A stretch of 6,305 bases of DNA from Candidatus Anoxychlamydiales bacterium (GCA_011064905.1 JAAKFW010000089.1:1-6305), one strand, 5' to 3'. Shown: positions 1 through 6,305, numbered from the stretch's first letter. Translations and numbers: made by a program. Notes: generated from the letters alone by a model not told the origin.

Positions 1-87
1 TTTAAGAATAAATTATTATGTATTGCAGTTAGTTAAATCTGGTCATATATATTAAATCTTTTGAAGGTAATTTCACAATTAAAAATT

Positions 88-131
88 AGCTTCAGTCACA
101 TCAAAGTATCATTTCAACTTTGGAGAAAGCT
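88..131 (+). other. Imperfect two-part stem-loop upstream of the rhs gene
   Basis: CAAAGT (102-107) pairs with ACTTTG (117-122) around a nine-base loop, extended by a T-G wobble (101/123). Outside it AGCTT (88-92) pairs with AAGCT (127-131) across an internal loop. A loosely T-rich stretch follows. It could be a weak terminator of a gene left of the window or a binding site; the stems are short and AT-rich, so it may be chance. Confidence 0.3.
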
Positions 132-169
132 GTCTTTATAACTTTTGGCTTACAAAAACAAGAACTCAC

Positions 170-198
170 TTTACAAAAATATATTTTTTTCAGATAGT
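170..198 (+). promoter_or_regulatory. Candidate sigma70-type promoter for the rhs operon
   Basis: TTTACA (170-175, five of six matches to the -35 consensus) is followed after 17 bases by GATAGT (193-198, four of six to the -10). Transcription would begin near 205, leaving a leader of about 25 bases with the ribosome site. The surrounding DNA is so AT-rich that similar matches arise by chance. An alternative weak pair is TTCAAC (113-118) with TATAAC (137-142). Confidence 0.3.
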
Positions 199-221
199 TG
201 CAATCTCTAAAAAAAATTATC

Positions 222-226
222 GGAGG
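222..226 (+). promoter_or_regulatory. Ribosome binding site of the rhs gene
   Basis: GGAGG lies four bases before ATG 231. It is the only strong Shine-Dalgarno in the leader. It decides the start in favour of 231 over the TTG at 198. Confidence 0.8.
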
Positions 227-230
227 CAAA

Positions 231-3200
231 ATGTCGAAATCTCCAAGGTTTATTACAGTCGTTTTATTCTTTGCATTTATACTATTAACGATTCAGTCTT
301 TCTCAATCTCAATGATATCTATTGATGATATTGAAAATGAAGCTCTAATACATGATTGTGTTTCAGTTAAAACGGGAGAATATTACGATAAAAATACCGA
401 TTTGATTGTTAAAGGACCTGATAATATTGAAATCGTTAGATATTACAATTCTCATAATGATTTAACTGATTTGGATGGTTGGAGACTCTTTTCTCACTGT
501 TCATTGTTAGTTGGAACCAAAAAGAATAATAAATCCATTAGATATGCGTTCTGCGGAGAACATACGGGTAGTATTTTACCTTATGTTAATAAAGAAAACG
601 AAAAATTTGTTGTTGATGTAATGGAATCTCAAGGACTTGTTAATAATGCTAAAGAGATTAGCGGTCAGACTAATTATAAAAACAATGTAATAACAAATGA
701 CAAAGAAAATGATTTATTTGTCTTAAAAACTGGAAATGGCTCCAAGAAATACTATAGGGAGCTTGATAAAAAAACTGGTAATGAATTAGATAAAGCTCTT
801 TTTGAAAAAGAAATATTTAATAGATTGGAAAAATTAATAGATAACTCTAAATATTATTATTTGGAATATGAAATTTTACCAAGTGGGAATAAAATTTTTT
901 ATCAATACGATGAGAGAGGAAGAGTAATAAAAATTGAAGCTAAAAATGCTTTAGAAGACAATGTTTTTGGCTGGGTAAGTATAGATTATGAGTTATTGGA
1001 TAGTAAAAGTAAAATTACAATAAAAGCGAGTGATAGCCAAGAAGTGAGCTATTATTTTGATGATTCAAATAGGAATAGTACTAACTCTAAATATCTTTTA
1101 GAAAAAGTTAAAAGTACAAAAAATCCTGAAATTAATTATTCATATCTTGAAAATGGCAAATATTTAATAAAAAAGGAGACTCCTGAAGGTAGATATTTAG
1201 AAGTAGATTATTATTTTAATGAGAGCGAAAAAAATCATGGAAAAGTTCAAGCTTTAAATATTCCTTCTAATGATGGAAAAGAAAAAATCAAACTTTATAG
1301 TTTAACTTATGAGTTTATTGAATTTAAAAATAAGGCTCTTAAAGAAGGAATAACAAAAGTTACTAATTCTAAAGGAGCAAAAGGGCTTTATAAATTTAAT
1401 GCTTTCCTTGAAATAATGAGAATTGAAAAGTATACCGATAATGGGACCTTATACAATGTTAAAAGGAATAAATGGGGAAAAAACAGAGATGCTACCAATC
1501 TTTTAGCTGAATTTTATGAGGATAATACTGGAAATATTTTTAAATGTTTAACTTATAAATATGATAATTTTGGAAATATTATTGATGAATGTATCTATGG
1601 AAATCTAACAGGACAAAATAAAGATTCTTTAATTCTTAGCTCTATAGGGATACCTTTGAAAAAAGGTAATCAATCCCACCTTAAGAAAAGAAAATATTCG
1701 GAAGATGGTTTTAATTTATTAATTCAAGAAGGAGATTCAAAAAGCACTGAGATAAAATATGGATATATTACAGGTACTAATTTACTTGCTAAGAAATTCA
1801 TCTTATTTCAAGAAAACATTAAAAAACGTTATTTTTATGAATATAACGATAGCGCAACAGTAGTTAATGAAATTGTAGATGATGGGATAGAGGAAGGGGC
1901 TAAACAAGCTTATAGTGTAGTTGCAAGATATATCACTGAAATCGAGCCTAATCGAGTTTATCCTAATGTTGGAAATCCGTTAAAAATATCTAAAAAACAT
2001 TTTGATTCTAAACAGCAAGTCAAGCTTATTAATGAAAAAGTTAATACATTCAACGATTTGGGAGATTTATTATCTCAAGAATTTTTTGATTCCGATGGAA
2101 GTTCTTGTTATTCGATAAAAAATGAATATGATCTATCCGGAAAACTGACTTCACATATAGATAAAAGAGGAAGAGAAACTACTTATACTTATGATGCTAA
2201 TAATAATGTAAGATCTCAAAAATCTAAAGAATCTACTTTAGAATACAAATACGATTATCTAAATAATCTAATAGAAGAAAAGCAAAGTTTTCCTAGCGGA
2301 GTAATTTTGATTCAAAAAATGCTATATGATGAAGACTCTAATTTGATTATATCTGAAGATATCTATGGCAATACAACAGAGCATGAGTATGATTGTTTTT
2401 CCAGGTTAATAAAAGAAAAGCAACCTAAAATTATAGATGAGAATTGTGAAATTTTAATTCCTCAATTTCAATATGAATATGATGTTTTCGACAACGTTGT
2501 ACAAGAAAAAGATTCTAAAGGTTATCTTATAAAAAAATCATATAATAGTAGAAACCAACCTGTAACTATTGATTATCCAGATGGATCTCAGGAGATGTTT
2601 TCATATGATCTTCAGGGCAGTGTGCATAGAAAAATGTTGAGAGATAGCACTGTTTTTATTTATGAATATGATTATCTTGGAAGAGTTATCACTGAAGAGC
2701 ATTTTACTCAAACTTGTACGGGACCCGGGTATTGGCTTGGAGACAAAATATATAAATATAATGCTTTTTATCTTTATTGGTTTGGTGAAGGTCAAAATCA
2801 TAATAGTAGGTATAAAAGAAATCTTCAAGGACAAGTTATTTCAGAATTTGCAACGGAAGATGGTTATATAAATTATGAAAATAAAAGGGGATTTGAAACC
2901 GATTATATTTATGATCCTGTAGGTAGAGTTATTGCTGAGAAAAAATGGTATGGTAAAAATGAAAACGAATATTTTTTAATAAAAAGAGAATATGATAAAT
3001 ATGATCAAATTATCGAAGAAACGGTTGTAAATAGAGATAATCAAATTCAAACTATAGAAAGTTTTGAATACGACGATGAAGGAAATTTAACTTCAACTAC
3101 AAAGGGAAATGTTTTAGCAGAAGAAATAAGCTATAATGATTTTTCTCGGATCTCAAAAATTTCGGATGCAAATAAGCTTGAAACTACATTTCATTATGAT

Positions 3201-5627
3201 TTAGAGAAATTAAATGAATTAGGACAAAAAGTTTTGACTATAACCAAAAATGAGCCAAATGGTAATAAAACTATTACGACTCATGATGCGCATAGTAGAA
3301 TTCAAAGTATCACAATAGAAGATGCTCATTCTAAGACGATTTCTAAAGCTGAATTATTCTACGATCTTGCAGGTAGTTTATCCTGTAGAATAGATATGAT
3401 CTTTGAAAATGGTAAAGAAGTTGGAAAAAATCAGACAAAATGGATCTATGGTCCGATGAATAGATTGGAACAATTAATAGAAGCTTCTGGGAGTAAAGAA
3501 AATGAGAGAATCACAAAATTTGAATATAATGAATTTGGACAATTGATCAAAAAGTATGTCCCTGGATTAAAAACACCAATTATATTTGCATATAGTTATC
3601 ATGGATCTGCTTATGGAGAAACGCCTTATTCGCCACTTTTGGGGATTTCATATCCCATACTAAAACCAAATACTGAAAATAAACTCATTGAAACAGATAA
3701 GAAAGCAGAACATAAGATTTCTTTTGATAATTATGGAAATATCGTAAAGGCTAGATCCCCCAATGGTGTAATTATTGAAAGACGATATGATTGCTTGAAT
3801 CAATTAATTAAAGAAAGCATTCAACAGAAAGATAGGTTATATGAAATTGAATATGAAAGAGATAGACTGGGCAGAGCAATTGGAATAAAATTACCTGATA
3901 AATCTAAGATAAAATATACATATGATGGATGTTTTCCAAAAAATGTTATTCGATTAGGATCTGATGGTTATGAAATATACCAACATACATATGACAAATT
4001 TGATGGAAGAGGAAATTTATTAGAGGAAACTTTAATTGAAAATGCCGGTAAGAGAAAGAATTTTTTCGATAAGTTAGGCAGGAAAACAGGTATTGAAACT
4101 CCTTATGAGAGTATTGAAATACCAAAAAATGGTTTTGATAATGATGGAAATGTTTTAAAGATAAAAAAAGATAATGAAGAAAGCTCTTTTTCCTATGATA
4201 AGTTATCACAAATAACTAAAGAATCTGGTCAATTTAATCATTCTTATGAGTATGATTCGTTAAACAATATACTTAAAATTGATGATAGCAAATGTAGGGT
4301 TGATGAATTAAATAAACTATTGATATATGGAGACGTAAAATTTAATTATGACGTTAGAGGATTTATATCTAGTAAAGAACAAAATGATAAAACTACATTT
4401 TTTCATAATAATGCTTTTGGAAATCTGACTTTTATTAAAAATCCAGGTAAATGGGAGGTGAGCTATTGTTATGATGTTTTTGGCAGGAAATTATCTAGAA
4501 ATTATAAAGCTGATAATGAAGAGATTTCAACAGAAAGATATCTATATGTTGGTAATCAAGAAATAGGTTTGTTAGATTCTAAAAATAATATAATACAACT
4601 TAAAGTGTCTGGCGCCGATTATAACCTGGATACAAAAAGAAGTATCTCTTTTGAATTAGAAGAGGGAATATTTGCTCCAACATATGATTTACAAGAAAAT
4701 GTCGAATCTCTTATTGATTCATATTATATTGAGAAAATAGAAAGCTATAAATATAGTGTTTTTGGAAAGGAAATCATCATTAATGGAGATGATGAACAAG
4801 CATCAGAATCTTGTGTTAACAATCCATGGAGATTTGCTTGTAAACGAAAAGATGAGACTACAGGATTAATTGATTTTGGATTAAGAGATTATGATCCGAA
4901 TATTGGAAGATGGATTAACCCGGATCCAATAGGATTTGCAGATGGTATGAATCAATATGCATTTGTCCTCAATAATCCTTTGAAGTATATAGATCTTTGG
5001 GGAACATCCAGACATCATGGATATAAACAGTGCAATAGTTTCGAGGAATATTTTTATGACAATAGAACGAATGAAATAAAAAAAGGGGGAGATGTTTTTC
5101 TTGTTGGGGGCCAGGCTGTAGTTGTAAATGATCATTTAGAATTAAGTGGAAACTTTAACGATTTATTGAGAGATAGTATAGGATTGGCGGCTGATGTTGC
5201 AGATTCAACCCTTGGTTTATTAGAAATAGTGACAGGTTTTATTGGTTTGGGAGGTTCTGGGACTTTTGAAATAGGAACATTTGGGATTGGAACTCTAGTA
5301 GCAGCTCCAGTTGCTGCAGGATCAGCACTTTTAGTTGTTGATGGAGCTAGGAGGATTGGGAGTAGGTATAGTTTATTTAAAAAAATAAATGATAGGATTG
5401 AAAATGATGTTGGACAAAAGAAATTTGAAAAAAAGCGAAAAAGTATAGGAAAAGATCAAGCTAAATCTAAACATATAATTGAAAAAAATGACGGAGAAAC
5501 AAGTTCTATAACGCATCAGGTAACAAAAAATGGGAAAATTATACATCAGCATCAAAAATATATAGGTAAATATGGAAGTGAAAGGCAATTTCCTGATGAA
5601 TGGATAGAATATCCATCAATTAAATAA
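231..5627 (+). CDS. Secreted Rhs/YD-repeat polymorphic toxin with C-terminal toxin tip
   Basis: This is a giant Rhs-family protein of 1798 residues. Known relatives build a hollow YD-repeat shell that encloses a C-terminal toxin. Visible order: signal peptide (basic SKSPR, then a hydrophobic stretch at about 7-26); a DUF6531-like module at about 43-90 (VKTGEYYD, VKGPDNIEIVRYYNS, GW); a weakly repetitive part; many YD repeats from about Y224 and dense from about Y652 to 1425 (YTYDANNN, YEYDYLGRV, YCYDVFGRK); the Rhs core at 1531-1591; a hydrophobic Gly/Ala-rich segment at about 1640-1709; and a lysine-rich tip at 1710-1798. I chose ATG 231 because GGAGG lies four bases upstream and the signal peptide begins right there. 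The frame stays open only to a TTG at 198, just after an in-frame TAG at 195, and that start has no ribosome site. There is no PAAR domain. The gene probably forms an operon with the next one, 10 bases downstream. Family and architecture are secure; toxin activity is inferred. Confidence 0.95.
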   Translation: MSKSPRFITVVLFFAFILLTIQSFSISMISIDDIENEALIHDCVSVKTGEYYDKNTDLIVKGPDNIEIVRYYNSHNDLTDLDGWRLFSHCSLLVGTKKNNKSIRYAFCGEHTGSILPYVNKENEKFVVDVMESQGLVNNAKEISGQTNYKNNVITNDKENDLFVLKTGNGSKKYYRELDKKTGNELDKALFEKEIFNRLEKLIDNSKYYYLEYEILPSGNKIFYQYDERGRVIKIEAKNALEDNVFGWVSIDYELLDSKSKITIKASDSQEVSYYFDDSNRNSTNSKYLLEKVKSTKNPEINYSYLENGKYLIKKETPEGRYLEVDYYFNESEKNHGKVQALNIPSNDGKEKIKLYSLTYEFIEFKNKALKEGITKVTNSKGAKGLYKFNAFLEIMRIEKYTDNGTLYNVKRNKWGKNRDATNLLAEFYEDNTGNIFKCLTYKYDNFGNIIDECIYGNLTGQNKDSLILSSIGIPLKKGNQSHLKKRKYSEDGFNLLIQEGDSKSTEIKYGYITGTNLLAKKFILFQENIKKRYFYEYNDSATVVNEIVDDGIEEGAKQAYSVVARYITEIEPNRVYPNVGNPLKISKKHFDSKQQVKLINEKVNTFNDLGDLLSQEFFDSDGSSCYSIKNEYDLSGKLTSHIDKRGRETTYTYDANNNVRSQKSKESTLEYKYDYLNNLIEEKQSFPSGVILIQKMLYDEDSNLIISEDIYGNTTEHEYDCFSRLIKEKQPKIIDENCEILIPQFQYEYDVFDNVVQEKDSKGYLIKKSYNSRNQPVTIDYPDGSQEMFSYDLQGSVHRKMLRDSTVFIYEYDYLGRVITEEHFTQTCTGPGYWLGDKIYKYNAFYLYWFGEGQNHNSRYKRNLQGQVISEFATEDGYINYENKRGFETDYIYDPVGRVIAEKKWYGKNENEYFLIKREYDKYDQIIEETVVNRDNQIQTIESFEYDDEGNLTSTTKGNVLAEEISYNDFSRISKISDANKLETTFHYDLEKLNELGQKVLTITKNEPNGNKTITTHDAHSRIQSITIEDAHSKTISKAELFYDLAGSLSCRIDMIFENGKEVGKNQTKWIYGPMNRLEQLIEASGSKENERITKFEYNEFGQLIKKYVPGLKTPIIFAYSYHGSAYGETPYSPLLGISYPILKPNTENKLIETDKKAEHKISFDNYGNIVKARSPNGVIIERRYDCLNQLIKESIQQKDRLYEIEYERDRLGRAIGIKLPDKSKIKYTYDGCFPKNVIRLGSDGYEIYQHTYDKFDGRGNLLEETLIENAGKRKNFFDKLGRKTGIETPYESIEIPKNGFDNDGNVLKIKKDNEESSFSYDKLSQITKESGQFNHSYEYDSLNNILKIDDSKCRVDELNKLLIYGDVKFNYDVRGFISSKEQNDKTTFFHNNAFGNLTFIKNPGKWEVSYCYDVFGRKLSRNYKADNEEISTERYLYVGNQEIGLLDSKNNIIQLKVSGADYNLDTKRSISFELEEGIFAPTYDLQENVESLIDSYYIEKIESYKYSVFGKEIIINGDDEQASESCVNNPWRFACKRKDETTGLIDFGLRDYDPNIGRWINPDPIGFADGMNQYAFVLNNPLKYIDLWGTSRHHGYKQCNSFEEYFYDNRTNEIKKGGDVFLVGGQAVVVNDHLELSGNFNDLLRDSIGLAADVADSTLGLLEIVTGFIGLGGSGTFEIGTFGIGTLVAAPVAAGSALLVVDGARRIGSRYSLFKKINDRIENDVGQKKFEKKRKSIGKDQAKSKHIIEKNDGETSSITHQVTKNGKIIHQHQKYIGKYGSERQFPDEWIEYPSIK
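4821..5003 (+). other. Rhs repeat-associated core domain (residues 1531-1591)
   Basis: This segment of the large Rhs protein carries the family's most conserved block: NPWRF, DETTGL, RDYDPNIGRWINPDPIGF, then N574-equivalent N1574 in GMNQYAF, NNPLKYID and a final LWG. In studied Rhs proteins this region closes the shell, and aspartates within it cut the chain just after a DPxGL-type motif to release the toxin. The conserved aspartates are present here (D1555 and D1565). The closing motif reads DLWGT rather than DPxGL, so the exact cleavage site cannot be assigned by analogy. The DLWG ending is one reason the window recalls chlamydial Rhs proteins. That the domain is the Rhs core is certain; self-cleavage is an inference. 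Confidence 0.92.
5311..5358 (+). repeat. Direct repeat, copy 1 (inside the rhs gene, toxin-tip boundary)
   Basis: This 48-base stretch matches 6131-6178 with three mismatches (at 5318, 5327 and 5328). Bases 5329-5358 are identical without a break to 6149-6178. It encodes the end of the hydrophobic pre-toxin segment, finishing in VVDGARRI, and marks the point where the constant Rhs body gives way to the variable tip. Confidence 0.93.
5359..5624 (+). other. Variable C-terminal toxin tip of the Rhs protein (residues 1710-1798)
   Basis: These 89 residues follow the conserved VVDGARRI boundary. The first half is charged and lysine-rich (KKFEKKRK, KDQAKSKH). The second half is a compact module with THQVTKNGKIIHQHQ, YIGKYG and a final FPDEW. 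Histidines H1762, H1772 and H1774, with D1789 and E1790, are candidate active-site residues, and the small basic, His-containing layout would suit a nuclease. I recall similar endings in other Rhs or contact-dependent proteins but cannot name the family with confidence. GC drops from about 41% over 5161-5360 to about 26% here, as expected for an exchangeable tip. The short conserved end could also be a minimal toxin or a truncated one. Confidence 0.6.
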
Positions 5628-5628
5628 C

Positions 5629-5632
5629 AGGA
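5629..5632 (+). promoter_or_regulatory. Ribosome binding site of the putative immunity gene
   Basis: AGGA sits in the 10-base gap after the rhs stop, five bases before ATG 5638. Its placement directly behind the upstream stop suggests the small gene is translated from the same transcript. Confidence 0.6.
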
Positions 5633-5637
5633 TATTT

Positions 5638-5949
5638 ATGATAAGAGAAAAAAAAGATTTTGAAAAAAAAATATTAGAACTATTTAAAAAACTTTTAGAA
5701 GAGAAAAATAGTAAATTTGCTAAAAAAAATATAACATATAAATCTCCTGAGTTACATTTTTTAAAAGAAAAAGATGATGATTATACATCTGAAGTACGTA
5801 CTTATTTTTATCAGAATAAAAAATTAATAGATGCAATAGAATTTTTTGTTTTTTTTGATGGCAAACCTCAAGCTACGAAAGCAGAGTTTGAAATATGGAT
5901 TATTGAAGAGTTAAATAATATTAGCTTAGGGTGGCATGAAAATACTTAA
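5638..5949 (+). CDS. Small hypothetical protein, putative immunity protein for the Rhs toxin tip
   Basis: This 103-residue protein has no signal peptide and no membrane segment. The N-terminal third is a highly charged helix (KKDFEKKILELFKKLLEEK). It is followed by alternating stretches that look like beta strands (EVRTYFYQNKK, IDAIEFFVFFDGK) and a last acidic amphipathic stretch (AEFEIWIIEELNNI). It would stay in the cytoplasm. ATG 5638 is preceded by AGGA at 5629-5632 with five bases of spacing, and the gene begins 10 bases after the Rhs stop, so the two are probably co-transcribed. Position, size and the very low GC (about 23%) matching the tip all fit a cognate immunity protein. I do not recognise its family, and the immunity role rests on context only. 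Confidence 0.85.
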   Translation: MIREKKDFEKKILELFKKLLEEKNSKFAKKNITYKSPELHFLKEKDDDYTSEVRTYFYQNKKLIDAIEFFVFFDGKPQATKAEFEIWIIEELNNISLGWHENT

Positions 5950-5959
5950 TAAAAGATCA

Positions 5960-6089
5960 ATGAAATGATTGGCTTATGTGTCCTGTTTGCATCGATGCAT
6001 GACAATCGAAATCGGTTGCAGGTATGGTTTGTCCAAAATGCAAGAATGTGTTTCATAATCCACGATATAATGAAAATTGCTTCTTATGA
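5960..6089 (+). pseudogene. Possible remnant of a small zinc-ribbon reading frame
   Basis: One frame of this spacer reads NDWLMCPVC (from about 5964), reaches a TGA at 6000-6002, then continues MVCPKCKNVFHNPRYN to a TGA at 6087-6089. Two CPxC knuckles (5979-5990 and 6030-6041) lie 13 codon positions apart, which is normal spacing for a zinc ribbon. The ATG at 5960 is one base out of this frame: removing one A from the AAA at 5963-5965 would give MNDWLMCPVC. So a single frameshift plus one stop would explain a decayed gene. There is no convincing ribosome site. GC of about 39% sets the stretch apart from both neighbours. It may be debris from the region that once joined the orphan Rhs tail to its original locus. 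The paired motif could be chance, so confidence is low. Confidence 0.35.
5988..6018 (+). other. Palindrome plus hairpin in the GC-richer spacer
   Basis: TGCATCGATGCA (5988-5999) is a perfect 12-base palindrome. Directly after it CAATCG (6003-6008) and CGGTTG (6013-6018) form a six-pair stem, including one T-G wobble, around the loop AAAT. No T-run follows, so it is not a standard terminator. It overlaps the possible zinc-ribbon remnant and may simply reflect that sequence. Confidence 0.35.
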
Positions 6090-6114
6090 TCTAAGCTAAC
6101 CTAATGGCATTTAG

Positions 6115-6305
6115 GGTTCAACAGTCTTAGTTGCTGCTGGATCAGCGATTTTAGTTGTTGATGGAGCTAGGAGGATTGCAAATAGTAATGCTTTATTTAG
6201 AAAGGCTTCTAAAAATATTGGGACTTCAAAACCAGAATTTAAAAAACCAAAATCTCATATTAGCGGTAAAGAAGGAGCTAAAAATGCTCCTAGTTGGGCA
6301 AAAGG
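6115..6305 (+). pseudogene. Orphan Rhs C-terminal fragment (alternative toxin tip), 3' end beyond the window
   Basis: The frame opens straight after a TAG at 6112-6114 and stays open to the window edge with no ATG, GTG or TTG start. It reads GSTVLVAAGSAILVVDGARR, nearly the same as the hydrophobic pre-toxin segment of the upstream Rhs protein (VAAGSALLVVDGARRI at 1694-1709). It then departs into a different tail: ANSNALFRKASKN, a proline/lysine linker, and SHISGKEGAKNAPSWAKG. That last string resembles, from memory, the opening of another recurrent polymorphic-toxin tip, but only its start is visible. No shell, core or signal peptide precedes it, so it is a displaced 'orphan' tip of the kind known downstream of rhs and cdiA genes. 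It is probably silent unless recombination joins it to the intact gene. An immunity gene would be expected beyond the window. Confidence 0.85.
6131..6178 (+). repeat. Direct repeat, copy 2 (start of the orphan tip)
   Basis: This is the second copy of the boundary repeat, exactly 820 bases downstream and read in the corresponding codon frame. Crossing over anywhere in the shared run would keep the reading frame from the intact Rhs body into the orphan tip and would remove bases holding the present tip and the small downstream gene. Confidence 0.93.

Noticed and set aside
1..87. End of an upstream gene or an RNA gene at the left edge
   Set aside because: I see no sustained reading frame, and no tRNA-like or riboswitch-like pattern in this AT-rich stretch.
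198..230. TTG start giving 11 extra residues on the Rhs protein
   Set aside because: No ribosome site precedes TTG 198, a stop lies immediately upstream, and the strong GGAGG plus the signal peptide both point to ATG 231.
5349..5354. AGGAGG within the toxin boundary (and again at 6169-6174) as an internal ribosome site for separate tip synthesis
   Set aside because: It simply encodes Arg-Arg, and no in-frame ATG, GTG or TTG follows at a usable distance in either copy.
2601..5588. Several open frames of 69-87 codons on the - strand and one on the + strand inside the rhs gene
   Set aside because: They overlap a clearly coding gene, have low-complexity I/F/K/N-rich translations and no good ribosome sites; they are shadows of the repetitive AT-rich codons.
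5950..5971. Terminator after the putative immunity gene
   Set aside because: Only a four-base inverted match (CAAT/ATTG) is present, with no following T-run.
5965..6101. Open frame of about 45 codons from ATG 5965 to TAA in the spacer
   Set aside because: It has no ribosome site and an unremarkable translation (MIGLCVLFASMH...), and a different frame of the same DNA holds the more convincing CPxC motifs.

Overview
The window is one strongly AT-rich polymorphic-toxin locus, all on the + strand. Nearly everything is taken up by a single very large Rhs/YD-repeat gene (231-5627, 1798 residues). It starts with a Sec-type signal peptide and ends in a short variable toxin-like tip. Ten bases after its stop comes a small gene (5638-5949, 103 residues) in the position where an immunity gene is expected. 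The base composition is low GC: about 25% in a sampled part of the big gene and about 23% in the small gene, by hand count. That, together with the N-terminal 'VKTGEYYDKNTDL..VKGPDNIEI.RYYNS' module and a core ending in DLWG rather than DPxG, recalls Rhs proteins of environmental Chlamydiae (Parachlamydia/Simkania/Rhabdochlamydia-like). The taxon is an inference from memory of such proteins; the sequence does not prove it.

Layout. Bases 1-230 are a non-coding leader with an imperfect stem-loop (88-131), a candidate promoter (170-198) and a good Shine-Dalgarno (222-226). Bases 231-5627 encode, in order: signal peptide, DUF6531-like N-terminal module, long YD-repeat shell, Rhs core (4821-5003), Gly/Ala-rich hydrophobic pre-toxin segment (about 5150-5358) and toxin tip (5359-5624). 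The putative immunity gene follows at 5638-5949. Bases 5950-6114 are a more GC-rich spacer (39% over 5961-6060) holding what looks like a broken zinc-ribbon reading frame. From 6115 to the window edge runs a start-less second Rhs C-terminus. It opens with a near-copy of the pre-toxin sequence and then diverges into a different tip, which is cut by the window end.

How it fits together. The expected system is an exported Rhs shell that encloses and delivers a C-terminal toxin, with the neighbouring small protein protecting the producer. The orphan tail downstream acts as a stored alternative warhead. The repeat pair 5311-5358 / 6131-6178 (45 of 48 bases identical, 30 of them in an unbroken run, 820 bp apart) could recombine in frame, deleting the present tip and its immunity gene and joining the shell to the orphan tip. 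This resident-plus-orphan arrangement is the most interesting signal in the window.
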